Notes under the pieces: model-generated | What the model was told of the DNA's origin: nothing | Databases searched by the model: none | What the model saw: only the letters and a program-made list of their open reading frames with translations | Part shown: positions 42,365-52,959 of the stretch, in pieces | Numbering within the stretch: position 1 is the first letter of the stretch | How the letters are laid out: each line of letters opens with the position of its first letter | Position numbers and translations under genes: made by a program | Source: Candidatus Solibacter usitatus | GTDB taxonomy: Bacteria > Acidobacteriota > Terriglobia > Bryobacterales > Bryobacteraceae | Direction: 5' to 3' | Assembly: GCA_016213245.1 (NCBI GenBank) | Contig: JACRBC010000129.1 | Location: forward strand, 1-64,000 | DNA: 64,000 nt

Positions 42365-43559
42365 GCAGCTTCAGCATGAAGACATAGACGGCGACGCCGG
42401 CCGCCAGAACGCAGGACGAGGTCACGAAAGCCGCCAGGAACGTGCCCGTCCGCTCAACGAGGAACCCGGTCACCAGCGGGGCGGCCACACCGCCCATGTT
42501 GCCCACCGCGTTCTGCAACCCGGTCCAGCGGCCGGCTGCCTCGCTGCCCGCCAGGTGCTGGGTCAGCGCCCAGGTGTTGGAGCAATAGAGGCCGATGCCG
42601 GCAAAGGCAAGCACCAGGAAGGTCATGGCGACCCACTCGGACCTGGCGGTGGCGAAGGGCAGCGTCAGAGCGGAGAGAGCCATGCCGCCGATAAGGAAAT
42701 TGCGCCGCAGCGGCGCGACCGCCGCGCCGCTGCGGATGAGCCGGTCCGAGAGCCAGCCGGCGCCGATGGTCACCACCGCCGTGACGCACAGGGGCAAGGC
42801 GTTGAAGACGGCCATCATCCCCATGGAGAAGTGGCGTTCGCGGATGAGGAACGACGGCAGCCAGGTGAGCAGCAGGTACCAGTTGTAGTTGTGGCAGAAC
42901 AGGCCGAGGAAGGTGGCCCAGGCCCGGCGGGTGAGTACGATCTGTTTCCAGCCCGGGCCGGCCGGATGTGCGCCGCCGCCGGGCGGGCGGCGCGGCGCGT
43001 AGTGCAGCCAGGGCCACAGCCAGAGCAGACTGGCGGCGCCGGTGAGGATGAAGAACCAGCGCCAGCCCCACTGGGCGATCATCCAGCCGCCGAGCAGAAC
43101 GCCGATGGCCGGGCCGAACTTGGTAGCCGAGTCGATGACGGAGTTGGCCAGCCCGCGCTCCTCTTCCTGAAAGCCCGTGGCCAGGATCTTGGAGTAGGAA
43201 GGGAAGGCCACCGATTCGCCCGCACCGAGCAGGAGGCGGAATCCCAGCAGCAGGGTGAAACCGTGCGCCACACCCATGCCGAGAGTGGCGGCCGACCAGA
43301 GGAGGAATCCCCAGGCGTAGACGCGGGTTACGTCCCAGCGGTCCACCATCCAACCGCCGGCCACCTGGAGCAGCGCGTAGGTCCAGAAGAAGGCCGAGAG
43401 CAGGAAGCCCATCTGGCTGTCGCGCAGCTTGAGCTCGGTGGTGATCTGAGGGGCGGCGATGCCGAGGTTGCCGCGGTCCATGTAATTGATGAGGACCGAG
43501 ACGGCCAGCAGCAGCAGCAGGGGCCAGTGGCCGGGATGGGGCTTTGTGGATGCAGGCAC
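42342..43559 (-). CDS. MFS transporter (anion:cation symporter/hexuronate-like)
   Basis: 12-TM pattern; INYMDRGNLGIAAPQI, GAGESVAFPSYSKILATGFQEEERGLANSVIDSATKFGPAIG. Confidence 0.9.
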   Translation of the reverse strand: MPASTKPHPGHWPLLLLLAVSVLINYMDRGNLGIAAPQITTELKLRDSQMGFLLSAFFWTYALLQVAGGWMVDRWDVTRVYAWGFLLWSAATLGMGVAHGFTLLLGFRLLLGAGESVAFPSYSKILATGFQEEERGLANSVIDSATKFGPAIGVLLGGWMIAQWGWRWFFILTGAASLLWLWPWLHYAPRRPPGGGAHPAGPGWKQIVLTRRAWATFLGLFCHNYNWYLLLTWLPSFLIRERHFSMGMMAVFNALPLCVTAVVTIGAGWLSDRLIRSGAAVAPLRRNFLIGGMALSALTLPFATARSEWVAMTFLVLAFAGIGLYCSNTWALTQHLAGSEAAGRWTGLQNAVGNMGGVAAPLVTGFLVERTGTFLAAFVTSSCVLAAGVAVYVFMLKLPTPRTPR

Positions 43560-43577
43560 GCGTGAGGGGGCAGTATA

Positions 43578-44732
43578 TCAGTTGGCGGGCGGCACGGAGA
43601 CCGAGGCGGGATTGCCGAGCAGGGCGCGGACGCCCTCGTCGCCGTGGCGGCGGTAGAGGGTGTCGACGGCCAGCCAGGACCAGGCGTAGAAGAGGCGGGC
43701 GCTGCCGGTGGTTCGGTCCAATGGGGGCGGCTGGGGGATGAGGCGGGCGCGGGGGATGTCGTCGCGAGGCGGCGGTTCGCCGCTCCAGCGCTGCGCCATT
43801 CCCTCGTGGAACCAGGCGGGGAAGCGGCCGTTGCGAGCCAGGCAGGCGTGTACGATCTCGTGGGCGAGGGTAATGCGCGAGGCGGGACCGAAGCGCTTAC
43901 CTTCCAGCACCACGCGAACGCGGCCGTCGAACTGGCCGCCGCTCCAATCGGCGGCGCCGGTGGAGGCGCGATAGGCGGATTCTCCCTGCACGATGATGGT
44001 CATCGGCTCGCTGATGCCGCAGCGCAGGGCGGCGTCGATGCGGGCGTACTCCATGGCGGCCGCATCGAGGACGGCGGCGGCCTCGGGCTGGGTGAGCTCG
44101 GCGCCGTCGTAGCGCAGCGAGAAGCGCCCGCCGCCGGCCCGCTGGCCGCTCTTGTCGCCGGCGAGTTCGCGGCGCGCCTGCTCGAGCAGCCTGTTGACCG
44201 ATGGGTCGGGCCGGGCGGCAAGCGACTCGCGCCAATAGTCTGCGGCGAGCTGTGCGCGGTCGCTGCGGTAAGCGGCCAGGCCGGCCAGCGCCAGCAGCGA
44301 GGGGTCCCGGCGGGCGGCCGGCAGCAGGGAGGACTCGATCATGTCGAGCGCGCGGCGGGGCTGATTCGTTTCCATCAGCTCGAGCACGCTCCGGACGCTG
44401 GGCTGGGCGCCGATTTCGGCGCGCAGGCGGGTGAGCTCGGCGCGGAGCATCTGGGGCAGGTCGCGCTCGGAGGCGTTGCGCCGGGTTGCCTCGAAGCTCT
44501 CCAGGCCGGTGATCCCGGCGGCGGGGAGGTAGCCGGTTTTGCCGCCGGAGGAGACCTTGTAGCAGGTGCCGATGTCGCCGGAGATGGCAAAGAGGATGCG
44601 CACGGGTGCGCCACCATCCAGCCGGGCGACGACAGCGGCTTCGGCCGAGCAGGCATCGCGCAGGGGCGCGCCGCCCTCGCGCACGGCGGGGGGCGCCAGC
44701 CAGAGGAGCAGCGCCAGAGCGGGAATCGCCAT
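43578..44732 (-). CDS. Exported peptidase-MA-like gluzincin
   Basis: Signal peptide; SRITLAHEIVHACLARNGRFPAWFHEGMAQRWSG (HExxH plus downstream Glu). Confidence 0.75.
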   Translation of the reverse strand: MAIPALALLLWLAPPAVREGGAPLRDACSAEAAVVARLDGGAPVRILFAISGDIGTCYKVSSGGKTGYLPAAGITGLESFEATRRNASERDLPQMLRAELTRLRAEIGAQPSVRSVLELMETNQPRRALDMIESSLLPAARRDPSLLALAGLAAYRSDRAQLAADYWRESLAARPDPSVNRLLEQARRELAGDKSGQRAGGGRFSLRYDGAELTQPEAAAVLDAAAMEYARIDAALRCGISEPMTIIVQGESAYRASTGAADWSGGQFDGRVRVVLEGKRFGPASRITLAHEIVHACLARNGRFPAWFHEGMAQRWSGEPPPRDDIPRARLIPQPPPLDRTTGSARLFYAWSWLAVDTLYRRHGDEGVRALLGNPASVSVPPAN

Positions 44733-44804
44733 CTATCGGTGGATCGGCGGGCTCAGGAAGAAGCTGTAGGGGCGTGCTATCGTGGATTTCCAGGTAGCAT
44801 TTTC

Positions 44805-45290
44805 ATGAGTGTTCTCGCCAACAAACATTGGCCGCCGTACGCGGCGGGCGCCGGCATCGGCGTACTGAGCTGGTTCGCCTTCTGGAGCGCCGACCATCCG
44901 CTGGGGGTCTCCAGCGTGATGGTGCGGCTTGTGGCGATGGTGGAAAACGCGGTGGCCGCGGACCACGTCTCGGCCACGCCGTACCTGGTCAAATTGCGAC
45001 CGTTTTTCGACTGGGAGTTTGCGCTGGTGGTCGGGCTGATGCTGGGGGCGTGGGCGAGCGCGCGGCTGGGCCGTAGCGGCGGCGGCGAGCCGGTGACGGG
45101 AGGCCGCGCGTGGGAAGCTCTCATTGGCGGATTCCTGCTGCTGTTCGGCGCGCGGCTGGCGGGCGGCTGCACGAGCGGGCACGGCATCTCGGGGTCGCTG
45201 CAACTTGCCGTTTCAGGTTGGGTCTTCTTCATTTGCATCTTCATCTCCGGGATGGCGACGGCGTTCCTGGTGAAGCGGGGGGAGCGATAG
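44805..45290 (+). CDS. YeeE/YedE-family membrane protein, half 1
   Basis: FEWALVVGLMLGAW-like segment, GGFLLLFGARLAGGCTSGHGISG signature. Confidence 0.88.
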   Translation: MSVLANKHWPPYAAGAGIGVLSWFAFWSADHPLGVSSVMVRLVAMVENAVAADHVSATPYLVKLRPFFDWEFALVVGLMLGAWASARLGRSGGGEPVTGGRAWEALIGGFLLLFGARLAGGCTSGHGISGSLQLAVSGWVFFICIFISGMATAFLVKRGER

Positions 45291-45292
45291 CC

Positions 45293-45838
45293 ATGTTTGA
45301 TACGGTGCCTCGCATACTTCTGGGCCTGCTGACCGGGTTCCTGTTCGGGTTCCTGCTGCAGAAGGGCCGCGTCTCGGACCGGCGGGTGATCGTGGGGCAG
45401 TTTCTGCTGCGCGACTTCACGGTGATGAAGGTGATGTTGACGGCCATTGTGGTGGGCGGCGCGGGCGTGTACGCCATGCACGCCGCGGGGCTGACGAAAC
45501 TGTTCGTGAAGCCGGCGCAGATGGCGGCGGTGCCGGTGGGGGGGCTGATTTTCGGGGTGGGGATGGTGCTGCTGGGATACTGTCCGGGCACGGCGGCGGC
45601 GGCGGCCGGGGAGGGCAAGCGCGACGCCTGGCTGGGTCTGGCGGGGATGGTGGTGGCGGCGGCGGTGTTTGCGGAGATGGCGGCTGGGTTTTCGAAGTCG
45701 ATCATGACATGGGCTAATCTGGGTCCGGTGACTTTGCCGGACGTGACGGGCGTACCCGCATGGGTGTGGCTGAGCGGATTGGCCGTGGCGGCGCTGTTCC
45801 TGTTCCGATGGCTGGAGAGGAAAGAGGCAAAACAATGA
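45293..45838 (+). CDS. YeeE/YedE (DUF6691-like) membrane protein, half 2
   Basis: GFLFGFLLQKGRVSDRRVIVGQFLLRDFTVMKVML, GLIFGVGMVLLGYCPGTAAAAAGEGK. Confidence 0.88.
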   Translation: MFDTVPRILLGLLTGFLFGFLLQKGRVSDRRVIVGQFLLRDFTVMKVMLTAIVVGGAGVYAMHAAGLTKLFVKPAQMAAVPVGGLIFGVGMVLLGYCPGTAAAAAGEGKRDAWLGLAGMVVAAAVFAEMAAGFSKSIMTWANLGPVTLPDVTGVPAWVWLSGLAVAALFLFRWLERKEAKQ

Positions 45839-46392
45839 AACTGACGGCAAAATTGACGGGGCTGATGATGTTTGCCGCCCTGGCGCTTTGCGCGCAGGCC
45901 CCGGCCCCCACGGTTGCGAAGATCATGGACAACCAACTCGCCACCATCGAGCGTGAGCTTGTTCCTCTGGTGGAGGCCATCCCGGCGGACAAGATGGGCT
46001 TTGCGCCCACGCAGGGCGAATTCAAGGGCGCCCGGACGTTCGCGCAGCAGGCGACGCACACGGCGGCGGTGGTGTACGCGGTGGCGGCCTCGGCGCTGGG
46101 CGAGAAGAATCCGATCGACATGGGCAAAAACGAGAACGGCCCGGCGACGATCAAGACCAAGGCGGAGGTCCTCGATTTTGTCAAAGCGGCGTTTGCTTAC
46201 GGCCACAAGGCGACGGCGGCGCTGACGGAGAAGAACATGACGGAGATGATGCAGTCGCCGTTTGGCTCGGGCAAGATCCCGCGCCTGTCGGCGGTGTCCA
46301 TCGCCGTGTGGCACAGCTTCGACCACTACGGGCAGATGGCGGTGTATGCGCGGATGAACGGCATTGTGCCGCCGGCGAGCCGGGGGCAATAG
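45835..46392 (+). CDS. Exported DinB-family protein
   Basis: Signal MKLTAKLTGLMMFAALALCAQ; FAQQATHTAAVVYAVAA, VWHSFDHYGQMAVYARMNGIVPP; 4-nt overlap with previous gene. Confidence 0.85.
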   Translation: MKLTAKLTGLMMFAALALCAQAPAPTVAKIMDNQLATIERELVPLVEAIPADKMGFAPTQGEFKGARTFAQQATHTAAVVYAVAASALGEKNPIDMGKNENGPATIKTKAEVLDFVKAAFAYGHKATAALTEKNMTEMMQSPFGSGKIPRLSAVSIAVWHSFDHYGQMAVYARMNGIVPPASRGQ

Positions 46393-46395
46393 GAC

Positions 46396-47406
46396 GTGGG
46401 GCGCAAACAGCGGTGGGGTGTGCTGGGTGTGGCGGGGATCGCCGTAAACAAGGTGATCCCGGCGATGCAGAAGTGCGAGCACGCCGAGATCACGGCCATC
46501 GCCTCGCGCGACGCGGCGAAGGCGGCCGGGGCGGCCGCGGCGCTGGGCATCGGAAAGCACTATGGCTCGTATGAAGCCCTGCTTGCCGATGGAGAGATCG
46601 ACGTCATCTACAACCCGCTGCCGAACCATCTGCACGTGCCGTGGTCGAAGCGGGCGCTGGAAGCGGGCAAGCATGTGCTTTGCGAAAAGCCGCTGGCGCT
46701 GTCGACGGCCGAGGTGCGCTGCCTGATGGAGGTGCGCGACCGCACCGGACTTCAGGCGGGCGAGGCGTTCATGGTGGCGACGCACCCGCAGTGGCTGCGG
46801 GCGAGAGAGATCGTGCGTTCCGGGCAGATCGGCGAACTGCGGGCTGTCAGCGTGGTGTTCAGCTATTTTAATCGCGACCCGGAAAACGTGCGCAACGTGC
46901 CAGAGTACGGCGGCGGCGGGCTGATGGACATCGGCTGCTACGCGATCTTCGGCTCGCGCTTTCTGTTCGGCGCCGAACCGCTGCGGGCGGCGGGCGTGCT
47001 GGAGCTGGACCCTGACTTCGGCACGGACCGGCTGGCCTCGGCGGCGCTTGAGTTTCCGAACGGCCAGGCGAACTTCGTGTGCTCGATGCAGATGGTTCCG
47101 TCGCAACGCGTGGTGGCTTTGGGCACGCTGGGGCGAATCGAAATCGAGATTCCGTTCAACGCGCCGCCGGACGCGCCGTGCCGGCTGTGGGTGGACGACG
47201 GCTCGGATCTTGCGGGCCGGAGCCGGGTGGAGGAGACGTTCGCGGTGTGCGACCAGTACACGGTGCAGGGGGACGCCTTCAGCCGCGCGGTGATGGGCGA
47301 GGGGGAGGTCCCGGTTCCGCTGGAGGATTCGCTGCGGACCATGGCCGCCATTGAGGCGATCGTGCGCTCCTCGGCCAGCGGGCGGTGGGAAGCGGTCGCT
47401 GCCTGA
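46396..47406 (+). CDS. Gfo/Idh/MocA-family oxidoreductase
   Basis: GVLGVAGIAVNKVIPAM, VIYNPLPNHLHVPWSKRALEAGKHVLCEKPLAL; GTG start. Confidence 0.93.
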   Translation: MGRKQRWGVLGVAGIAVNKVIPAMQKCEHAEITAIASRDAAKAAGAAAALGIGKHYGSYEALLADGEIDVIYNPLPNHLHVPWSKRALEAGKHVLCEKPLALSTAEVRCLMEVRDRTGLQAGEAFMVATHPQWLRAREIVRSGQIGELRAVSVVFSYFNRDPENVRNVPEYGGGGLMDIGCYAIFGSRFLFGAEPLRAAGVLELDPDFGTDRLASAALEFPNGQANFVCSMQMVPSQRVVALGTLGRIEIEIPFNAPPDAPCRLWVDDGSDLAGRSRVEETFAVCDQYTVQGDAFSRAVMGEGEVPVPLEDSLRTMAAIEAIVRSSASGRWEAVAA

Positions 47407-47481
47407 ACCGGAATGTGACAAGCCGGTTACAAAAGCCGAACGACAGCTATATACTGGGTGCGCTTCAAGGGAGGTTTCCGA

Positions 47482-50400
47482 ATGAAACGCAGCCTGTTCC
47501 TCGCCCTCATCTTTGTCGCGGTCCTGGCCATGGCCCTGGCCGCACAGACGATTACCGGTTCCATCACGGGTGTGATCACCGACTCCACGGGGGCAGTGAT
47601 CCCCGGCGCGACGGTACAGGTCATCAATACCGACACGAACGTCCGGACGTCCAGCGTGACCGACGCCGGCGGCAACTATTCGGCGGCGCTTCTGCCGCGC
47701 GGCAATTACCGGCTGCAGGTTTCGGCCAAGGGCTTCAAGGGCCTGGTGCGCGAGGGCATCGTCTTGCAGGTGCAGCAGACGGCGCGCATCGATCTGCAAC
47801 TGGCCGTGGGCGAGGTGACGGAGTCCGTCATGGTCACGGCCGACGCGATGAAACTGGAGACGGAGAACGCCACGCTGGCCAAGGTAGTGGACAATCGCGC
47901 CATCATCAACCTGCCTTTGAACACGCGCAACGTGTACAATCTGGTCTTCCTCACGCCGGGCGTCACGGGCACGGTCGGCAACAGCTACGGCGACATGCGC
48001 TACTCGGTGAACGGCGCGCGCGCCCGCACGATGGACACGATGATCGACGGGGTTTCCGCCGCGCATCCGACAGTGAACGGGTTCAACGGCATCTCGGTCT
48101 TCCCGTCGGTGGACGCGATTGAGGAGTTCAAGCTGCTCAGCGCCGACTATCCGGCCGAGTTCGGCCGCTCGCTGGGGAGCGTCTTGAACGTCGTCTTCAA
48201 GTCCGGCTCCAACCAGTGGCATGGCAGCGCGTTTGAGTTCCTGCGCAACTCGAAGCTGGACGCCAACGATTTTTTCAGCAACCGGCGGGGCACGCCGCTG
48301 CTGAGCTTCAAGCGATCGCAGTATGGGGGCGTGGTGAATGGGCCGGTGGTCCGGGACAAGACGTTTTTCATGATTTCGTATGAGGCGTTGCGGGCGCGGA
48401 CCGCGAGTTCCACCATCGCGTCGGTTCCGACGCAACTGGAGCGCAGCGGCGATTTTTCGCAGACGCGGGCGGCGAACGGCCAGGTGATCACCATCTACGA
48501 CCCGCTGACCACACGGGCCAACCCGTCGGGCTCGGGCTTCATCCGAAGCCCCTTCTCTGGGAACGTGATCCCGGCCGGCCGCTTCGACCCCGTCGCGGTC
48601 AGCACGGCGAAGTACTATCCGCAGGCCAACACGACGCCCACGGGGCTGACCAACAACCAGAACAACTGGGCGAACAGCGCATCGAAGCCGCTGAACACGA
48701 TCCAGTCGGACTACCGCGCCGACCAGATTATCTCGTCGAACCAGCGATTCTTCGTGCGCTACTCCACGCGGCTGAACGACGATATCGCCAGTACGTTCTT
48801 CCCGGCCGAAGTGGCGGTGGCCGAAGGGCGCATCAACGAAGAGAATCACGTACACGGCGGCGTGGTGGACTACACCAACACGCTGTCGCCGACCATGATT
48901 TTCAGCGCCCGCGCGGGGGTGGCCCGGACACTGTACGTCTACAGCAACCAGAGCCTGGGCTTTGCGCCCTCCAGCCTGGGTCTGCCGAAGTACATCGACG
49001 CCGGCGTCGACGTCTTCCTCTTTCCAGGATTCAGCGTCACCGACTACCGCGGGCTGGGCGGCGGGGACCACCGCAACAACGGCTTCATGACGTACACGGC
49101 GGTGGCGAACCTGACCAAACTCCGGGGCAACCACAACTTCAAGGGGGGCGTCGACCTCCGGCTGATGCGCGTGAACGTGTTTGAGGCGCGCAGCGCGAGC
49201 GATTACGGCTTCAGCCGCGGCATGACGCAGGGGCCCAATCCGAGCCAATCCAGCACGGCGGCGGGCAACGGCTTCGCCTCGATGCTGTTGGGAACGGGCA
49301 GCAGCGGCCAGCTTCAGGCGAACTACAAGAACGTGGCCACGCAGAGCCTGTACGTTGCGGGCTACTTCCAGGACGAGTGGCGCGTGACGCCGAAGTTGAG
49401 CCTGAGCCTGGGGGTGCGCTGGGACGTCGATGTGCCGCGCACGGAGCGCTACAACCGCACCAACTACTTCGACACCAAGGTGGCCACTCCGGCCTCGCAG
49501 GCCGTGCCGGGCATCACGGGCGGGCTGATCTTCGTGGGGCTCAACGGCGTGCCCCGCCAGCAGTTCAAGGCGGACAAGAACAACATCGCGCCGCGTTTCG
49601 GGCTGAGCTACCAGGTGGCGCCCAAGACGGTACTGCGCCTGGGATACGCGCACATCTACGGCCCCTCGCAACAGGCGGCGGCCGGCACAATCGGCACGAT
49701 GGGTTTCCGGGTGGACAACACCTGGGTCGCTTCCATCGACGGCATCACGCCGAACAACTATCTGCGCGATCCCTATCCGCAGGGCATTGCGCCGGTGGTG
49801 GGCGCCAGGAACGGCGTGATGACGCAATTTGGCAGCAGCATTGAGGCCACCACGCAGGACATTGTCTCTCCGTGGACGCGGCAGGTGAACTTCAACGTGC
49901 AGCGCGAGTTGCCCGCCGGTACGCTGCTGGAGGTGGCCTATGTCGGCACGCGGGGATTCTACCTGCACCGCAACGACGAGGGCGGCCTGAGCCTGAATCA
50001 ACTGGATCCCAAGTACATGGCGCTGGGCTCGGCGCTGAACCAACAGGTGGACAATCCCTTCTTCGGGAAGTTCTCCGGGGGCGTTCTGAGCGGGGCCAAG
50101 ACGAGCCGGGCGCAGTTGCTGCGCCCGTATCCGCAGTTCACCAACATCATTCCCATCTATTCGGTGGGGGCGTCGTCGTTCTACCACTCGCTGCAGGTGA
50201 GCGCGAACAAGCGCTACTCGTACGGCTTGCAGATGCAGCTTGCCTACACGTGGGGCAAGAGCCTGGACGACGGATTGAGCCACCAGGACAGCTACAACAT
50301 CCGTGCCGACCGGGCGCTGTCGGACATCGACGTGGCGCAGCGCGTCGTCATCGCGGGCGTCTATGATCTGCCGTTCGGCCGCAGCCGGCATTTCGGCGCC

Positions 50401-50883
50401 GGCTGGAACAAGGGGCTGGACCTGGCCCTGGGCGGCTGGCAGGTGAACGGGATCACGACATTGTCCAGCGGCACGCCGCTTGGATTGTCGGCCAGCAACA
50501 ACGCCGGCATCTTCAACATGGCGATCCGGGCGAACAACAACGGGCAGAGCGGGGCACTGAGCGGTCCGGTGCAGGACCGGCTGAGCGCCTTTTTCGACAA
50601 GGCTGTTTTCAGCCAGCCGGCGGCGTTCACTTTCGGCAACATGGGACCGCGGGTGTCCGACATCCGCAACGACGGCATCTTCAATTGGGATCTGTCGGTG
50701 TTCAAGAACTTCCGGGTGGTGGAGAAGGTAAACGTGCAGTTCCGGTCGGAGTTTTTGAACGCGTTCAACACGCCGCGCTTCAGCGGGCCGAACACGAGCG
50801 TGACGTCGTCGAGTTTCGGCGTGATCAGCTCGCAGGCCAACGCGCCGCGCCAGATTCAGTTCGGCCTCAAGGTGCTGTTCTAG
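47482..50883 (+). CDS. TonB-dependent receptor with carboxypeptidase-regulatory-like N-terminal domain
   Basis: TITGSITGVITDSTGAVIPGATVQVINTDTN; VDAIEEFKLLSADYPAEFGRSLGSVLNVVFKSGSNQWHGSAFEFLRN; long beta-barrel C-terminus. Confidence 0.93.
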   Translation: MKRSLFLALIFVAVLAMALAAQTITGSITGVITDSTGAVIPGATVQVINTDTNVRTSSVTDAGGNYSAALLPRGNYRLQVSAKGFKGLVREGIVLQVQQTARIDLQLAVGEVTESVMVTADAMKLETENATLAKVVDNRAIINLPLNTRNVYNLVFLTPGVTGTVGNSYGDMRYSVNGARARTMDTMIDGVSAAHPTVNGFNGISVFPSVDAIEEFKLLSADYPAEFGRSLGSVLNVVFKSGSNQWHGSAFEFLRNSKLDANDFFSNRRGTPLLSFKRSQYGGVVNGPVVRDKTFFMISYEALRARTASSTIASVPTQLERSGDFSQTRAANGQVITIYDPLTTRANPSGSGFIRSPFSGNVIPAGRFDPVAVSTAKYYPQANTTPTGLTNNQNNWANSASKPLNTIQSDYRADQIISSNQRFFVRYSTRLNDDIASTFFPAEVAVAEGRINEENHVHGGVVDYTNTLSPTMIFSARAGVARTLYVYSNQSLGFAPSSLGLPKYIDAGVDVFLFPGFSVTDYRGLGGGDHRNNGFMTYTAVANLTKLRGNHNFKGGVDLRLMRVNVFEARSASDYGFSRGMTQGPNPSQSSTAAGNGFASMLLGTGSSGQLQANYKNVATQSLYVAGYFQDEWRVTPKLSLSLGVRWDVDVPRTERYNRTNYFDTKVATPASQAVPGITGGLIFVGLNGVPRQQFKADKNNIAPRFGLSYQVAPKTVLRLGYAHIYGPSQQAAAGTIGTMGFRVDNTWVASIDGITPNNYLRDPYPQGIAPVVGARNGVMTQFGSSIEATTQDIVSPWTRQVNFNVQRELPAGTLLEVAYVGTRGFYLHRNDEGGLSLNQLDPKYMALGSALNQQVDNPFFGKFSGGVLSGAKTSRAQLLRPYPQFTNIIPIYSVGASSFYHSLQVSANKRYSYGLQMQLAYTWGKSLDDGLSHQDSYNIRADRALSDIDVAQRVVIAGVYDLPFGRSRHFGAGWNKGLDLALGGWQVNGITTLSSGTPLGLSASNNAGIFNMAIRANNNGQSGALSGPVQDRLSAFFDKAVFSQPAAFTFGNMGPRVSDIRNDGIFNWDLSVFKNFRVVEKVNVQFRSEFLNAFNTPRFSGPNTSVTSSSFGVISSQANAPRQIQFGLKVLF

Positions 50884-51462
50884 AGCCGGGCGAGGGAGAT
50901 GTGCGCCCCCCCGTTCGCCGCACCGAGGGAGCCTGGTGACGAGGGAAACGAAGGAGGGAGTCACGTCACATCTCCTGTGTTTTCAGCGCCGGCAGATTTC
51001 GTTCCGAATTCGTTTTCAAGTGAATTATCGATGTTAACTCTAGTATAATCAGCGAGTTGGAGACATCTGCCGGAGATAGGGTACCCCATTGCTGGCGGCT
51101 GGCTGGGTGAATGGGGGAAGATAAGGCGCAAATGGGCTGACTCAGGGGTTGAGGCGCGAGGGTGGCGCCGGGGCGACCGTGGACGGTGTTTGCGGATTGG
51201 GCGTACATCTGAGTCTCCGGCGAGAGCATACACACTGGTTCTGAGTTTCTGACGCTCGGGCTGGCGGCAAAATGGCTAAGTGGTTTAGGGTGAGGGGGAT
51301 GGGGGGCGAAAATAAATATGCGTTGGCTGGGAACGCGCCTTTTGGGGGGGTATGGCCGCAGATGGACGCTGAAAGCTGGATCTGTTTTGTTGTTAGTGGG
51401 GGAGCACGCCGGGCCGGTGAGCTGTGGCCGGGCCGAGGTGCGAAGGTGGGAGAGTAAGAGTC

Positions 51463-52857
51463 ATGCGCACTTGGCTCGCTCTGCTGCTCACCTCCTTTTC
51501 GGCCGGCCTGGCGGCACAGGATACGCGGGTGGTCCGTCCGAAGGAGATTGACGGCGTTCTGGTGAATCCGGGGATCGGATTCACGACGCTGAACCGCTTC
51601 AACGGCGATCCGTTGAACGAAGGCACGAAGTGGACGGAGGGCTACCCGATTCAGAACTACGCGTTCAGCGGCTCACTGGAGGTGCGGGGGCAACCGATGA
51701 CCTCGATTGCCTATTTGCGGATCTACTGGCGATTCGTGGAGCCGGAGATGGGCAAATACAATTGGGCGATGCTGGACCAGGTACTGCGGACGGCGCGGGA
51801 GCGCAAGCAGACGCTGATGCTGCGCGTCGCGCCGTACGGCACCGAGGCGGACAACGACGTGCCGGAGTGGTACCGGCAACTGGCGGGTGACGAGAGAGCC
51901 AAGGGCCTGCCGGAGAAGTGGCGCACCGACCCGGAGAATCCGCTGTACGTGAAACACTTCACGGCGCTGGTGCGCGAGCTGGGCAAACGATACGACGGCC
52001 ATCCGGACCTGGAGCTGGTGGACGTGTCGATTGTCGGGGCGTGGGGCGAGGGCGAGCACACGGAGCGGTTGGCGGAGCCTACGATGCGGGCGCTAGTGGA
52101 CAGCTACATCGAGGGCTTCCGCAAGACGCCGCTGAACATGCAGCCGACCGACCGGCGGACCAACACGTACGCGCTGTCGAAGGCCGGGGCCGGCTGGCGC
52201 GCCGATTGTCTGGGGGACATGCGCTGCGTGAGCGGCGCCGGATGGTGCCACATGTTCGACGCCTACCCGCGGGACATCGTGAACTTCGGGCTGGCCGAGG
52301 CGTGGAAGAAGGGACCGGTGGCGCTGGAGGCGTGCTGGGTGATGCAGCACTGGAAGAACCAGGGCTGGGACGTGGACTACATCATCGAGCAGTCGTTGAA
52401 GTGGCACATCTCGTCGTTCAACAACAAGTCGTCGGCGGTGCCGGAGGAGTGGCGCCCGCAGGTGGAGCGCTGGTTGAAGCGGATGGGCTACCGCTATGTG
52501 TTGCGGAGATTCAGCTACCCAGCGGTAGTGCGTTCGGGGGAGAAGCTGGCGTTCACGAGCTGGTGGGAGAACAAGGGGGTGGCGCCGTGCTACCGGCGGT
52601 ATCCGCTGGCGCTACGGCTGAAGGGCGCCGGGGGCAGCGTGGTGGTGACGACGGGCGCGGACATCCGCACGTGGCTGCCCGGCGACATCGTGTTCGACGA
52701 CGCGGTAACGCTGCCGGCGGGCATAAGGGCGGGCGAGTACGAGCTGGCGATCGCGCTAGTGGATGAGGGGACGCGCGCACCCAATGTGAAGCTGGCGATC
52801 GCGGGGATGGATGGGGAGGGGTGGTACCCGCTGGGGCGGATCGCGGTGGGGCGGTGA
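51463..52857 (+). CDS. Exported DUF4832-like/beta-galactosidase-like protein
   Basis: Signal peptide; NPGIGFTTLNRF, VDVSIVGAWGEGEHTE, C-terminal beta-sandwich. Confidence 0.75.
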   Translation: MRTWLALLLTSFSAGLAAQDTRVVRPKEIDGVLVNPGIGFTTLNRFNGDPLNEGTKWTEGYPIQNYAFSGSLEVRGQPMTSIAYLRIYWRFVEPEMGKYNWAMLDQVLRTARERKQTLMLRVAPYGTEADNDVPEWYRQLAGDERAKGLPEKWRTDPENPLYVKHFTALVRELGKRYDGHPDLELVDVSIVGAWGEGEHTERLAEPTMRALVDSYIEGFRKTPLNMQPTDRRTNTYALSKAGAGWRADCLGDMRCVSGAGWCHMFDAYPRDIVNFGLAEAWKKGPVALEACWVMQHWKNQGWDVDYIIEQSLKWHISSFNNKSSAVPEEWRPQVERWLKRMGYRYVLRRFSYPAVVRSGEKLAFTSWWENKGVAPCYRRYPLALRLKGAGGSVVVTTGADIRTWLPGDIVFDDAVTLPAGIRAGEYELAIALVDEGTRAPNVKLAIAGMDGEGWYPLGRIAVGR

Positions 52858-52959
52858 AGCTGGGTCTTGGACCCGGAGGCTGATGGCAACGACGCGAGCA
52901 AGACGCCGGTTGACAGGCCAGGAGGACTGTCCCACTGGTGCGCAGTATAATCGTCGTCG

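Noticed and set aside
45241-50964. 1907-aa minus-strand ORF
   Set aside because: Antisense to the well-supported YeeE, DinB, Gfo/Idh and TonB-receptor genes; Arg/His/Val-rich low-complexity translation typical of antisense frames in high-GC DNA.
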